Positions 35,501 to 44,968 of a DNA stretch of 64,000 nucleotides are shown here, in pieces; positions within the stretch are counted from its first letter, which is position 1, and each line of letters begins with the position of its first letter. The stretch is from positions 1 to 64,000 of the forward strand of contig ONJF01000017.1 of the NCBI GenBank assembly GCA_900318085.1. Direction: 5' to 3'. Both the position numbers and the translations under genes were made by a program. Source of the stretch: an uncultured Bacteroidales bacterium (GTDB lineage: Bacteria > Bacteroidota > Bacteroidia > Bacteroidales > F082). The notes under the pieces are model-generated. The model was not told where the DNA came from. It saw nothing but the letters and a program-made list of their open reading frames with translations, and did no database searches.

Positions 35501-38500
35501 CAACAGCAATGGCAGCAACACGACCATTGGCCCCGGCCAAGCCACGGGCGGCAACATCTTTGGAGCAGGCAGTGGTAATAGCGGGGCCTCAGGCGACAAT
35601 GCGACTGTAGGTCGTGTAAACAACTCAACGATTGTCGTTGCAGACGAAGCAGTTGTCGAACGCAACGTGTACGGCGGCGGTAACTATGGTTACGTCCGCA
35701 ATGGCGACACCAACAAATCAGACCTTTATGTGCTTGGTGGCACAGTGAAGGGCTCCGTCTTCGGCGGTTCCAACATGCAGAAAGGCCAAAACGTCAACAT
35801 TTGGATGAAAGACGGCGTGGTGGAAGGCAACCTCTATGGCGGTTCCAACACGCAAGGTACGGTCAACTACCTCGCCACCATCAACGTCTCGGGCGGTACG
35901 GTCACCAACGTCTTCGGTGGTGGTTATGGCACGGGCACGAACATGGCCAACAATACCATTGTCAACGTCTCGGGCGGCACCATTAATAATAATGTGTATG
36001 GCGGCGGTGCCTTGGGTACCGTCACCGGCAACACTACGGTGAGTGTCAGCGGCGGCACGATGAATAACATCTTTGGCGCCGGCCAAGGCCGCGCTGCCGC
36101 CACGGGTGTCACGGCTGTCACGGCCAACATCGGCGGCACCACGACGGTCAACGTCAGCGGCGGTTCCATCGCCGAGAGCGTCTACGGCGGCGGCGAGATC
36201 GGTAACGTCAAGCAAGCCACCAACCCCAGCGCCAAGGACGAGGAAGGCATCATGGCCGACCCGACGGCCGTCAGCACGGTCAACATCACGGGCGGCAACA
36301 TCGCTAGCAACGTGTTTGGCGGCGGTCGCATGGGCTTCACCAACGGCGGCACCATCGTCAACATGAACGGCGGCGCAGTGGAAGGCTCGGTGTTCGGCGG
36401 CGCCTTTGGCACCCAAGGTCGCGTTTATGTGGCTGGCATGCGCGTGGTCAACATGCGCGGCGGCACGGTCAACAAGCACGTCTATGGCGGCTCGCGTAAC
36501 GCCGACGACGCCTTGACGTTCAATCCTGGTGCCTTCGCCAGCAGCACCGAAACGCGCACCGCTTCGGTGGTCAACTATTCGGGTGGCTACACCCACTACC
36601 AAGTGTTCGCCTCGGGCTACTTCGGCAACGTGTTTGGCTCCACCTACGCCTTCATCGGCACCAATGCCATCCTCAACGCCCCCAACCATGTGTACGACAA
36701 TACCGAAGCCAACTTGAACTTCTTCAACGCTCACACGGCGTTGCGCATCGGTGGTTCGGTGTGGGCCGGCGGCGACTTCGGTAACTACGACGGCACCAAG
36801 TTCGGTGACCCGACCGTCAGCGGTCGCTCCAACGTCTATATCGACGGCACAGGCTACGACACCGAGAGCAACAACACGACCAACACCAACTATATGTACA
36901 TTGGTGGCTCCGTCTACGGCAGCGGCACCTCGTGCGATGCCGGTAAGCAAGGCCGCCATATCGTCATCCAAAACTACGGTAAGGTCATCGAGGCCAGCCA
37001 GCCCACCGCAGCCCTGCCTTACAGCTCGGCCACGCGTGCGCTCTACTCGGTGCAACGTGCCGACAACCTCGACATCGTCAACTCGCACATCGTCTTCCTC
37101 GGCGAAGGTAAGATCAATTCGTTGGTCACCACCGAGAAGTATACGATTCATGAATTCAGCAATGTGCGCATCAACAACGGAAGCTCCATTTTCCTCAACT
37201 ATCCCGCCGACCAGATGAAGAGGTTCGGCAGCTATAAGGTGGACAACGTCTATAATCCTACTCCGGTGTATACCAAGGTGACTCACGAGACCTCGAGCCT
37301 CGAAGAGACGCCCAACAAGATCCGCGTGAGCAACGGTGCCTTCATTCAGATTAAATACGTTGACGACCAAAACACGGCTCAATACGGCGAGTTGGAAGGC
37401 TTCGCTTACATGATGAGCGACGATGCCAACAACACCTGCGCCTATGCCCGTCCGAAGCAAAGCACTGAATCGGGCAACATCATCCCCGCTGCTTATGACA
37501 ACCCCGCTGATGGCGGCTGGGTGAGCTACGACGAAAACCTCAACGGCTACACCATTGGTGGCGCTCCTGCAACCAACAGCGACCAGATGCGCTATGAGAA
37601 CCACACCGTGAATCTGAGAAACGGCGAGCAATACTTCCGTATCTGGCGTGCTGGTGGTACCTTGAGCTACCGCGAAGGCGTGTTTGTGGCACAGAGCGAC
37701 GGCACCACTGGCTACAGCACCACCGACGTGGTCATCAGCCTGCCTGCTTTCGAAAACGAGGATTGCGAGGAAGGTACGGCCTTCTACCGCATCAAGAGTT
37801 CCGACGGTAACACCACCATCGATTACGGCACCGACCTGATGACCGTCAACGCTGCCTGCTACGGTGATCCAGATGAAGCACAATGGATGTACATCAATGG
37901 TGACAACGCCCAGGCCAGCTTCGTCACGGGACAAACTCAATCCCAGTGCTCGAACTTGCATTATATTTCCGAAATGCCTAATGTCAACTTCGGTCTTGTG
38001 GCTATTCCGCAAGGTGGCTTGCGTGGTGATGATAACATGATTATCTGCGAGGCTTCCGACCCGAAGATTGCCACCATGCAATGGCCCAATGCTCACAACG
38101 ATGAGATGCCTCAAGTGACCTTCCGCCTCACCTACAACAACAACCTGACCAACAACGTGGTGTGGGATCCCATCCACATCACCTTCGAGCAGGTGAGTTG
38201 CGATGGCGAAACGGTTCTTGCCACTGTTGATGTGGCCCTCACGGTGACTACATTGACCAACATCGAGCAAGACTTTGTCACCCAAGCCTATGCTGTCACC
38301 AGAGGCAATGGATCGGCCACAGGTTCCTACACCGCCAAGATCGTGCTCCCGCAATATGTGATGCACGTCAACTCGGTGGGTGAAATCTCGAAGTGGACTT
38401 GCAGACAAGTTACCTTCGATGCCGAGGATGGCTATTCGGAAGACTTGTTCGTCCATGGCACCAACTATCTTAACGATGGTGATCTGACCCAATGCAACAA

Positions 38501-41500
38501 CAAGTTCGGCATGAACTTGGTGGCAGGTCTTAACTTCGACAACACCACGGGTTGGGAGGCTTATCCTTTGACTCCTCAAGATATGCAAGGCTGGAGTAAT
38601 ACCACCTACGTCTTTGGTGAGACCACAGCCCGTGATCCTATCGGCTTCGACTTCACCCTGCTTTACGACGGCCGCCAAAAGGCCAACGGCAACTACAAAG
38701 TGGGTACACTCACCTTCAAGATGCACTTCACCAACTACGAAGAGGCAGGACAAGAACCATTCGAAAAAGACCTCAATATCAAGATTGAGGTTTGGTTCCT
38801 CGGCCAAGGTGCCAACTACTACATTGACGGTGTCCATGGTAACAACCTCTATAGCGGCAAATTCCCGAACGCAGCCAAGCAGACCTTGAGCGGCATCTTC
38901 AATCGTACCGACTATAAGGCAGGTGACAACATCTTTGTGGTGAACACAGTCACTGCCGACGGCAACAAAACTTTGACGTGGAACGGTAAGGCTTACGATG
39001 AAGTAACCCTCTATCGTTATCCTGGCGGACACCGATGCGTGCCTAACGAAACGGGTGCCGAATCGCACTATATGGATTATGACATCGAAAACAACGCTGC
39101 TTTCACTGGTACCTTGGTTGAAGTGGAAAGCTCCATGGAGATGACAGGTATCGTCCTCGACGGTTTCTACTTTGAATCTCAGAAGCCCGAAGGCGAGGCC
39201 GCTGGCGATATCGAAGAAGGTAGCAACCAATATTTCCACACCTATGTGCCTGCCGTAGCACCTTTGGTCAACATTGCCAACGGTGGTAGACTCTCGGTCT
39301 ACGGACAGAGCCGTTTGGAAAACAACTACAACAGCAGCACCGATGGTGGTGGCGTTTATATCGCCAATGGCGGCGTGCTCAACCTGTATGACGGTTCGGC
39401 TGTCGACACCAACTTTGTCGCCACAACTAAGAATGGTGGTGGTATCTACGTGAACAGCACCTCGAAAGTTCAACTGTCAGACTTGGTCAATATCACGGGT
39501 AACCAACAAATCACCTCCAGCAAGGCGGGTGAAGGTGTCGACAACAACGTCTACCTCTCCACTTACGACAGCCATGTTGACATTGGTACCGTCGAAACTG
39601 ACGACCCGTTCAACCAACTTCTTGTAACCTCCAAAGTGGGTATCACCAAGAATCCCGACTGGGGCACTTACTACTACGCTCCTGTGGCTTTCTCTGACGG
39701 TGGACAGACCTACCTTAGCAATTTGGTCACCGATAATGCTCCTGAATCGGGTGCCATCATGTGGGACGACCAAACCAAGTATGAGATCCTCAGCTTGAAC
39801 AACACCCACCTGACGGATCCTCTCAACTACGTCTACTTCGTCGGTACGTGGGTCACCGAGGTGACTTCCGAGCCGGCAGGCTTCAGTGCCACCGAAATCA
39901 ATACACCTCAAGAGCTGGCATGGGCCATCTCCGTGGCATCGGGCTACAATGGCCAAACGGCTGCTCCCAATACGACCTTCACCTTGACCGATGATATCGA
40001 CATGAGTGCCAACATCTGGGTGCCGATCGGATCGAACGGCAATGCCTACACGGGCACCTTCAATGGCAACGGCCACGTGGTTACCGGTTTGCGCAGCCCC
40101 CTGAACAGCGAGCACATGGGTATGTTTGGTGCCACCAACGGTGCTACCATCAGCGACCTGGTTGCCCAAGCCAACTTTGCTGGCGGCAACATGAGAAGCG
40201 TGGGTACCGTCATCGGAACGATGGACGGCGGCACGCTGAGCAATGTGGAAGCCGCCGGTACACTGACGGGCACCAACACCACTGCCTACATGGGTGGCCT
40301 CGTCGGTGAAGTCTTAAACGGAACCATCCACTCGTCGTTCGGTGTCAACACCATCACGGGCGGCTCGAGTACTACCTATGTCGGCGGCCTCGTCGGTGCC
40401 AACCGCGGCGACCTCTACAATAGCTACAGCAATGCCGTATTGAATAGCAATGGCATCGTGGGCGGCCTTGTTGGTATGAACTTCGGTAATATCGAGAACT
40501 GCTACAATGCCACTGAGACCACCTATGCCTTTGCTGGCGACAACGTTGATGGCGAGTCAATCAAATATTGCTATGCCGCTCCTGGCGTCACTTCCTTTGT
40601 GGGTGGTACACCTGTTGTTCAGCCTACTGGCCACGGCAACTATGGTGCCGTGCTCGACCGCAAGGCTCTTGGATATATGTATGGCGACAATGCCATCACT
40701 CTCGTGGAAGAAGAGGAGAACCCCTATGTTGCTGAAGAGCTTTCCTACAACGGCCATAATATTGACAAATGGCCAGGCCTGCTCAGCACACTGAACCAAT
40801 GGGTGGATGACAAGAGCAATGATGACGTCACCTATACTTCTTGGTTCCGTCCGACTTCGGGCGACATCAACGGCGACCTGCCGATCTTGGGCTTCCCGAG
40901 CGACAACAGTTTGGCCACTGAAGACGGCAAGTTCCTGTTCTACGGCTCCAATGTCAATGCCAACGGCCTCGACAACCTGTTTGCCAAGTCATACGAAAAT
41001 ACGGCCAACATGTTCCTCTATGGCAACGCCACCGACGTGACGCTTGGTAATGGTACCAACATGCTCTTCATCAACGAAGATGCCGTGCTACTGCAGTCAG
41101 GCTCGAATGCCATCAACGCCACGGTCGGCGTCACCTTCGACAACTCCGACCACGGCCAGAATGCCTATGACTACTACGGCAACAAACTGTTGTACGACTG
41201 GCACTTCATGTCGACCCCGCTGAACAATGCTCCTATGGGTATTACCTATAGTGCTGCTACGGGAAATGGCGGTGATGTCAACATCACGGCAATGGAGAAC
41301 AACTACTTCCCGAACAATCTGCCTATGACTACCCCAAGCACGGGTGTGAAGTGGGATCTTTACACTTACTTCGAGCCTGAATACCACTGGATCAACCTGA
41401 AACGTAGTGGCGACAACCACTATCATACGGACGGCGGCGCTCAAATTAATTATTTGAGTGGCCAGAACGGGTTGGGTGCGAAGCAGAATGAGACCATCTT

Positions 41501-42521
41501 CGTCCCCGGCAAGGGCTACATGATGGCCATCAGCCAGGACAGTTACATGAGCAACTCGGGCGTGCTGAACAACGGCAACGTGACCATCACCCTCACCAAC
41601 CAGGAGCCTCAAAGCTTGCAGTACAACAAGGGCTGGAACCTCGTGGGTAACCCCTACCAGGCCTACCTCAACGTCAGCACCCTCGGCACCATCTACGGCT
41701 ATGACGCCGACATGGGCGTGTACGCTCCTTACACCACTGAAGCCTCCGAGAACCCCGCCATCCCGGCCAAGAACATCCACCCACATCAGGCCTTCTTCTA
41801 TCACGCTACAGATGATGGCGATGATTTGATTTTCAATACTGGCATGGCCACGACGGAAAAGAATTCGAATTCCTACTACCGTGGCACCCAGGTCAACTAC
41901 CCCTTGGTCAACCTCTTCGCCGAGAACGCCGCAGGCAACCGCGACCTCGCCGTCGTCGAGTTCAACCGTCCCGAACTGGGAGGCGCCACCAAGGTCGGCT
42001 TCATGACCAACGCCAACTTCCAGATCGCCGCTCACCTCGACGGCCAAAACTACGGCCTGCTCTTCACGCCTGAAAACACCGAGAAAGTGCCCGTGCGCTT
42101 CTACACCGATGAGGACGGCACCTTCACGCTGACCTGGAGCACCTTCAACGGCGACTTCACCAGCCTCCTCCTCGTCGACAACATGACCGGCACCATCACC
42201 GACATGCTCCGCAGCGACCACTACACCTTCGACGCCAAGACGAGCGACTACGCCTCGCGCTTCTACCTCACCTACGCCTGCACCGGCGTCGAAGAGGTCA
42301 ACGAGGGCGACGGCTCCTTCGCCTTCTTCGGCGGCAGCGAGTGGGTCGTCAACGGCAAGGGCCAACTCGACATCATCGACGTGACCGGCCGCGTCCTGTT
42401 CAGCAAGCGCATCGCCAACGAACAGAACCGCGTCAACCTCAACAACGTCGCCCCGGGCGTCTACATGATGCGCGTCAGCGACGGCAAGGACACCATGGTA
42501 CAAAAGATTGTGGTGAGATGA
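32526..42521 (+). CDS. Giant secreted multidomain adhesin with Type IX sorting domain
   Basis: A 3331-residue protein in one uninterrupted frame. Residues 1-33 form a long signal peptide with a very basic start. A CUB-like domain spans about 70-175. Three chitobiase C-terminal-like modules (YYTTDGSTP, HYTTDGTDP, YYTLDGTDP) lie between about 195 and 450. From about 900 to 1350 come repeated VN-SGGT--NVYGGG units, probably a right-handed beta-helix. A second beta-helix-like region (YYIDGVHGNN, GGGVYIANGG) lies near 2100-2310. GLUG-type repeats (GGLVGANRGDLYNSYS) lie near 2500-2680. The last 70 residues are a Type IX sorting domain ending VQKIVVR. Likely a surface adhesin binding a host or polysaccharide. 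Bases 34440-35340 are more AT-rich than the rest. Confidence 0.9.
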   Translation: MQKYYNKKRKLNKLKTSLLLLMMAAFAIPAQAQTRANEIRMKTGNETITDEVIYNFYDSGGPYIMDPEEDPNNEYNWVTWYQHNESYLLHLVKPAGYDTKGIQITFNYLLINDDHLKIYEGDLENEENLIVDLTCNDFSTAYPQGYKVVSHGNMTLRFESNGQYRDAGWDADVRLWDYSPQAPVALMEACDNNIVLLPGSKGEGANGTEIYYTTDGSTPLYNVQNHSITVGTPYTGPFAITSATTVKAILVENGTTSSTVSTYEFNSLITPPVQPTITRVAGTNNFEIDAHWSNNLRDTYYIHYTTDGTDPQYAPASQQLVCSERDASGNYVNKINTVTMDHPGTLRVVTRGTTCTELFSEEASETVTEVFVPTPEITVSGTGNTGTAQIICSLPGATIYYTLDGTDPTTATTTSGTSPLSVSVPAGSTIKAMAAHTGTGYTQSGIASAIYIPGGDGNSGVFGTTVLLDDREDHSWSYYSDNTNPIRSLKPVDVKITYYGNGTGTVTASTDANPGAGTWTQNATGVQVSYNETANQFVYLKTLERVDGTTSTTPTGRCEYTTIPNPFSKRPTYGTGDTRWRGFYGWRIKSIRGGKIYSAATNGTQYTAYASGNLAATNWLSAEGTYYFAPDAETGMEVELEALWARAYVMASRASYLAYYINSDDLQGGSYERNFYVFTGTYNTGDINATQKPLTITSRYPDGTAAGTNSRVQGDFTCNADTKFEYVIFRGGNNYCATLTANNHNLVIGRGVTGYNNGICANTVQGISGNASNLDYTIRVESGSFTNFAMMRQGSATCTGVNSARAILGSDYDRANNDNDKLRITGTMYGGSSNHAFSTATNRNNLTFDWLIKSGYFQGNVGTATAAQSIYMGTPGDGNTQNSVQYQGKRRLILEGGSVANIAGGINCYENNYANYMVNDGSWAVMIRMKGGTVRGVVYGAAQFAGSSGDRRFVFTGGSVAGWIAGGCNGTNEDGGELYGSTEIYFGGKAQCNSNGSNTTIGPGQATGGNIFGAGSGNSGASGDNATVGRVNNSTIVVADEAVVERNVYGGGNYGYVRNGDTNKSDLYVLGGTVKGSVFGGSNMQKGQNVNIWMKDGVVEGNLYGGSNTQGTVNYLATINVSGGTVTNVFGGGYGTGTNMANNTIVNVSGGTINNNVYGGGALGTVTGNTTVSVSGGTMNNIFGAGQGRAAATGVTAVTANIGGTTTVNVSGGSIAESVYGGGEIGNVKQATNPSAKDEEGIMADPTAVSTVNITGGNIASNVFGGGRMGFTNGGTIVNMNGGAVEGSVFGGAFGTQGRVYVAGMRVVNMRGGTVNKHVYGGSRNADDALTFNPGAFASSTETRTASVVNYSGGYTHYQVFASGYFGNVFGSTYAFIGTNAILNAPNHVYDNTEANLNFFNAHTALRIGGSVWAGGDFGNYDGTKFGDPTVSGRSNVYIDGTGYDTESNNTTNTNYMYIGGSVYGSGTSCDAGKQGRHIVIQNYGKVIEASQPTAALPYSSATRALYSVQRADNLDIVNSHIVFLGEGKINSLVTTEKYTIHEFSNVRINNGSSIFLNYPADQMKRFGSYKVDNVYNPTPVYTKVTHETSSLEETPNKIRVSNGAFIQIKYVDDQNTAQYGELEGFAYMMSDDANNTCAYARPKQSTESGNIIPAAYDNPADGGWVSYDENLNGYTIGGAPATNSDQMRYENHTVNLRNGEQYFRIWRAGGTLSYREGVFVAQSDGTTGYSTTDVVISLPAFENEDCEEGTAFYRIKSSDGNTTIDYGTDLMTVNAACYGDPDEAQWMYINGDNAQASFVTGQTQSQCSNLHYISEMPNVNFGLVAIPQGGLRGDDNMIICEASDPKIATMQWPNAHNDEMPQVTFRLTYNNNLTNNVVWDPIHITFEQVSCDGETVLATVDVALTVTTLTNIEQDFVTQAYAVTRGNGSATGSYTAKIVLPQYVMHVNSVGEISKWTCRQVTFDAEDGYSEDLFVHGTNYLNDGDLTQCNNKFGMNLVAGLNFDNTTGWEAYPLTPQDMQGWSNTTYVFGETTARDPIGFDFTLLYDGRQKANGNYKVGTLTFKMHFTNYEEAGQEPFEKDLNIKIEVWFLGQGANYYIDGVHGNNLYSGKFPNAAKQTLSGIFNRTDYKAGDNIFVVNTVTADGNKTLTWNGKAYDEVTLYRYPGGHRCVPNETGAESHYMDYDIENNAAFTGTLVEVESSMEMTGIVLDGFYFESQKPEGEAAGDIEEGSNQYFHTYVPAVAPLVNIANGGRLSVYGQSRLENNYNSSTDGGGVYIANGGVLNLYDGSAVDTNFVATTKNGGGIYVNSTSKVQLSDLVNITGNQQITSSKAGEGVDNNVYLSTYDSHVDIGTVETDDPFNQLLVTSKVGITKNPDWGTYYYAPVAFSDGGQTYLSNLVTDNAPESGAIMWDDQTKYEILSLNNTHLTDPLNYVYFVGTWVTEVTSEPAGFSATEINTPQELAWAISVASGYNGQTAAPNTTFTLTDDIDMSANIWVPIGSNGNAYTGTFNGNGHVVTGLRSPLNSEHMGMFGATNGATISDLVAQANFAGGNMRSVGTVIGTMDGGTLSNVEAAGTLTGTNTTAYMGGLVGEVLNGTIHSSFGVNTITGGSSTTYVGGLVGANRGDLYNSYSNAVLNSNGIVGGLVGMNFGNIENCYNATETTYAFAGDNVDGESIKYCYAAPGVTSFVGGTPVVQPTGHGNYGAVLDRKALGYMYGDNAITLVEEEENPYVAEELSYNGHNIDKWPGLLSTLNQWVDDKSNDDVTYTSWFRPTSGDINGDLPILGFPSDNSLATEDGKFLFYGSNVNANGLDNLFAKSYENTANMFLYGNATDVTLGNGTNMLFINEDAVLLQSGSNAINATVGVTFDNSDHGQNAYDYYGNKLLYDWHFMSTPLNNAPMGITYSAATGNGGDVNITAMENNYFPNNLPMTTPSTGVKWDLYTYFEPEYHWINLKRSGDNHYHTDGGAQINYLSGQNGLGAKQNETIFVPGKGYMMAISQDSYMSNSGVLNNGNVTITLTNQEPQSLQYNKGWNLVGNPYQAYLNVSTLGTIYGYDADMGVYAPYTTEASENPAIPAKNIHPHQAFFYHATDDGDDLIFNTGMATTEKNSNSYYRGTQVNYPLVNLFAENAAGNRDLAVVEFNRPELGGATKVGFMTNANFQIAAHLDGQNYGLLFTPENTEKVPVRFYTDEDGTFTLTWSTFNGDFTSLLLVDNMTGTITDMLRSDHYTFDAKTSDYASRFYLTYACTGVEEVNEGDGSFAFFGGSEWVVNGKGQLDIIDVTGRVLFSKRIANEQNRVNLNNVAPGVYMMRVSDGKDTMVQKIVVR

Positions 42522-42544
42522 AATTGACCCAGACTACTGACCCA

Positions 42545-42594
42545 GACCCTGACTTGCCTCAACAGAAGGTCAGGGTCAGGGTCAAGGGTCAGGG
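42545..42594. repeat. GTCAGGG repeats with inverted partner
   Basis: GACCCTGAC (42545-42553) pairs with GTCAGGGTC (42569-42577), which begins a run of GTCAGGG-like units to 42594. It lies in the 129-base gap after the adhesin gene and may act as an attenuator or terminator. Confidence 0.6.
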
Positions 42595-42650
42595 TTGACA
42601 AACCAGAAAACGATAGTTAGAATTAGAAACAACAATAAAACCTAGATACG

Positions 42651-42893
42651 ATGAAAAAACTAATCTTAGCAATCACGACAATCTTGACACTGGCCTCGGC
42701 CCCTGCCATGGCGCAGATCTTCCTGGATGACGAAGACCTCAACAACAGAGCCACCAATCCTGACGGTTTTGGCGTCATGGTCCCCGAACAAAACGTCACC
42801 TACGACCAGTACGTCCCCGTCGGCGAAGGCATCCTCCTGCTCGCAGGTCTTGCCGGCGCCTACCTCGTCGGAAAACGCAAGAAAGAAGACTGA
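42651..42893 (+). CDS. Small exported protein with C-terminal membrane tail
   Basis: An 80-residue protein: signal peptide 1-21 (ending AMAQ), a 30-residue acidic and polar middle, then PVGEG, a hydrophobic helix (about 58-74) and a basic tail KRKKED. The motif, helix and basic tail together resemble sorting tails of the PEP-CTERM type and short Bacteroidota analogues, though the exact motif differs and an exosortase is not in the window. It follows the giant adhesin by 129 bases and may be co-expressed with it; a strong terminator ends the unit. Function unknown. Confidence 0.7.
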   Translation: MKKLILAITTILTLASAPAMAQIFLDDEDLNNRATNPDGFGVMVPEQNVTYDQYVPVGEGILLLAGLAGAYLVGKRKKED

Positions 42894-42908
42894 TTTCCAT
42901 CAGGTACG

Positions 42909-42942
42909 AAAAAAAGAGGACGACGATGTCGTCCTCTTTTTT
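42909..42942. terminator. Bidirectional intrinsic terminator
   Basis: Perfect 10-base stem AGAGGACGAC/GTCGTCCTCT with A and T runs on either side, between convergent genes. Confidence 0.9.
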
Positions 42943-42958
42943 CATGCATGTAAGTCGA

Positions 42959-43204
42959 TCATTTCCTTCTGAAGAGGGAAAGGATGAAGAGGAGCACCAC
43001 AGCTCCGACAGTACCAACAAGCAGGCGACCCCAGAAGCTCGGATTCGGCGTTGCACCGATCAAGCCAAAGAGCCAGCTACCCAAGGCACCGCCAACGATA
43101 CCCACGATGATGCTCAACAAAAGGCCCATGCCTTTACCCATGATGCGACTGGCGATGAAGCCTGCCAACGCACCGATAATGATAGATACGATAATACCCC
43201 ACAT
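42959..43204 (-). CDS. GlsB/YeaQ/YmgE family membrane protein
   Basis: An 81-residue protein with three hydrophobic helices rich in glycine (GALAGFIASRIMGKGMGLL; IIVGIVGGALGSWLFGLIG; VGAVVLLFILSLFRR). This is the complete pattern of the small transglycosylase-associated or stress-response membrane family. Members are induced by stress in other bacteria and their activity is not defined. Convergent with the small exported protein; the family name GlsB is unrelated to the glycine-lipid enzyme encoded at 44006. Confidence 0.9.
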   Translation of the reverse strand: MWGIIVSIIIGALAGFIASRIMGKGMGLLLSIIVGIVGGALGSWLFGLIGATPNPSFWGRLLVGTVGAVVLLFILSLFRRK

Positions 43205-43253
43205 AATGTTTAAGTTTTTAGGATTTATGATTTATTGAATGTAAACATTTCAC

Positions 43254-43299
43254 ATTCCACATTCCTCATTCAGCATTCAGCATTCAGCATTCCTCATCC
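43254..43299. repeat. CATTCAG micro-repeat tract
   Basis: Imperfect units of about eight bases (ATTCAGC/ATTCCTC) in the 160-base gap between the small membrane protein gene and engB. Confidence 0.75.
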
Positions 43300-43347
43300 A
43301 TCTCCACCTTCAACCTCGCTATCCAACCCTCAACCCGGCAACAACCA

Positions 43348-43379
43348 AGCTTATAGCTTACGGCTTACAGCTTATAGCT
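43348..43379. repeat. GCTTATA micro-repeat overlapping engB
   Basis: Four units of about eight bases (AGCTTATA, GCTTACGG, CTTACAGC, TTATAGCT). The tract runs into the last four codons and stop of engB. Confidence 0.75.
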
Positions 43380-43991
43380 CCTATTCATCAAATCCGCCAC
43401 CTCCGCATTCTGCTGCTCAATATAGTCCAATATCTCATCCCTACCCGTCTTCTTCTCCGACGACGTGATGAAGATAGGCGGCAACTCCTCCCATTCCTCC
43501 AACAGCTTCGCCTTGAACGCCTCCACATTACGGTTCAGTTCTGCATTCGAGACCTTGTCGGCCTTGGTAAAGACGATGCAAAACGGCATCTGGTTCTCCC
43601 CCAGCCACTCCACAAAGCCCAAATCATTGTTTTGAGGTTCGAGGCGCGAGTCGACAAGGACGAAGGTCGACACCAAATTGCGGCGCCGCGTGATGTAGTT
43701 GTTAATCATGACACGCCACTGCTCACGAGTCTTCTTCGAGTGCTGCGCATAGCCATAACCCGGCAGGTCGACGAGATACCAAGCGTCGTTGACGATGAAA
43801 TGGTTGATGGCCACCGTCTTGCCCGGCACCGATGAGGTCTTGGCCAAGCCCTTGCGTTGCACCAACATGTTGATGAGCGACGACTTGCCCACATTGGAAC
43901 GCCCAATGAAGGCATATTCGGGGATGTTGTCGTTCGGCAAAAAGTCGAAGCGCGTGTTGCTCATCAGGAATTCGGCTTTCGTGATATTCAT
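43365..43991 (-). CDS. engB: Ribosome biogenesis GTPase EngB (YsxC/YihA)
   Basis: A 208-residue small GTPase required for large ribosomal subunit assembly. All G motifs are present: G1 GRSNVGKS (30-37), G2 around SSVPGKT (53-59), G3 DLPG (75-78), G4 TKAD (142-145) and the SS-EKKTG G5 region. Length and layout are typical of the family. The C-terminal codons (SYKL) come from a micro-repeat tract, so the last residues are probably not conserved. Downstream, at 14 bases' distance, of the acyltransferase pair read in the same direction, and may share their transcript. Confidence 0.95.
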   Translation of the reverse strand: MNITKAEFLMSNTRFDFLPNDNIPEYAFIGRSNVGKSSLINMLVQRKGLAKTSSVPGKTVAINHFIVNDAWYLVDLPGYGYAQHSKKTREQWRVMINNYITRRRNLVSTFVLVDSRLEPQNNDLGFVEWLGENQMPFCIVFTKADKVSNAELNRNVEAFKAKLLEEWEELPPIFITSSEKKTGRDEILDYIEQQNAEVADLMNRSYKL

Positions 43992-44005
43992 GGCGGTCTA
44001 TAGTT

Positions 44006-44968
44006 TTAGCTGAGGTGTGACGGGGTTTGATTCTTGTCGTATTCAATGTGGCGCTTGGCCTTCTCCTCGTAGATGTCACCGATGGTCACCAAGATGCCCG
44101 TCTCCTCCACTTCACCAAACCCCGGATTGAGCGCCGTGCCGAACGACCGCAGGGTCGACGACAGGTTCATATAGGCATTGACCAAAGGCGGCACCGCGGC
44201 ACCACGCTCGCGCACGCTACGCACCAGGATCTTGTAATCCTCACGGTAGTTTTCGCCAACAAATACGGAGGCCAGTTGCGCCTCATCGGTCAAGATAGGC
44301 AGGTTCAACTCGGGCCTCGGGACGACCAGACGCTCATGATCGGGGAAGTGCTTCTTCATGAAATAGAGGATCATGTCGCGCGCAGTGCGGTCGAGTTGGG
44401 GATACATGGTCACCTTACCGAAATAATATTTCGCATCGGGATAGACGTGGATCAGCGAGCCCAAGCCATCCCAAAGGTTGTCAAGCGAATATAGACCCTT
44501 CGAAAGGCTCTTGGTGGGCTGGTAGGCAGGCTGCACGAAGGAACGGCCCAACTCGATGGTGTCGGGCAGATACTCTTTCACAAAACGCTCTGAATAGTGG
44601 AAAAGCTCGCTCGTGGGCGTGTCCACCTGGCCGTGTTCGTCCAAGGGTAGCTTGTCACACAAAAGGAAACGATAGCCGCCCACAATGACACGGTCGACGG
44701 GATTCCACACAATCAGCTGCAGGAAATAGTTCTCCTCACGCGTATCGAAGTCATCGATGTCGCAATCGAGGCCTGTGCCACCGCCTGCTTCGCGGAAACT
44801 GATCTCGCGCAGACGGCCGATCTCACGCATCACATGGGGTGAGTCGTGGGCCGAGAGGATATAGATTTCGTTGCCTCCGTTATTGGTCTTGCGGAAAAAC
44901 TTCTCACGGGTCAGCTCGTCCAAGATGGCCTCAACTGGCACGGGGTCGATGATATTTTGGATATTCAT
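44006..44968 (-). CDS. glsB: N-acyltransferase for glycine/ornithine lipids (GNAT fold)
   Basis: A 320-residue protein of the GNAT N-acyltransferase group that includes hemolysin-like OlsB and the glycine-lipid enzyme GlsB of Bacteroides. Visible blocks are REISFREAGGGTGLDCDIDDFD (split around residues 54-75), the GGYRF strand, ELGRSFVQPAYQ and GLGSLIHVYP. It is expected to join a 3-hydroxy fatty acid to an amino acid such as glycine. Its ATG overlaps the stop of the PlsC-like gene by four bases, matching the known glsB-glsA pairing. The gene name rests on this pairing and on family resemblance. Confidence 0.8.
   Translation of the reverse strand: MNIQNIIDPVPVEAILDELTREKFFRKTNNGGNEIYILSAHDSPHVMREIGRLREISFREAGGGTGLDCDIDDFDTREENYFLQLIVWNPVDRVIVGGYRFLLCDKLPLDEHGQVDTPTSELFHYSERFVKEYLPDTIELGRSFVQPAYQPTKSLSKGLYSLDNLWDGLGSLIHVYPDAKYYFGKVTMYPQLDRTARDMILYFMKKHFPDHERLVVPRPELNLPILTDEAQLASVFVGENYREDYKILVRSVRERGAAVPPLVNAYMNLSSTLRSFGTALNPGFGEVEETGILVTIGDIYEEKAKRHIEYDKNQTPSHLS

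Noticed and set aside
35718-39473. 1251-codon open frame on the minus strand
   Set aside because: It is antisense to the adhesin repeats, a by-product of their codon pattern; its translation is valine- and aspartate-rich without domains.
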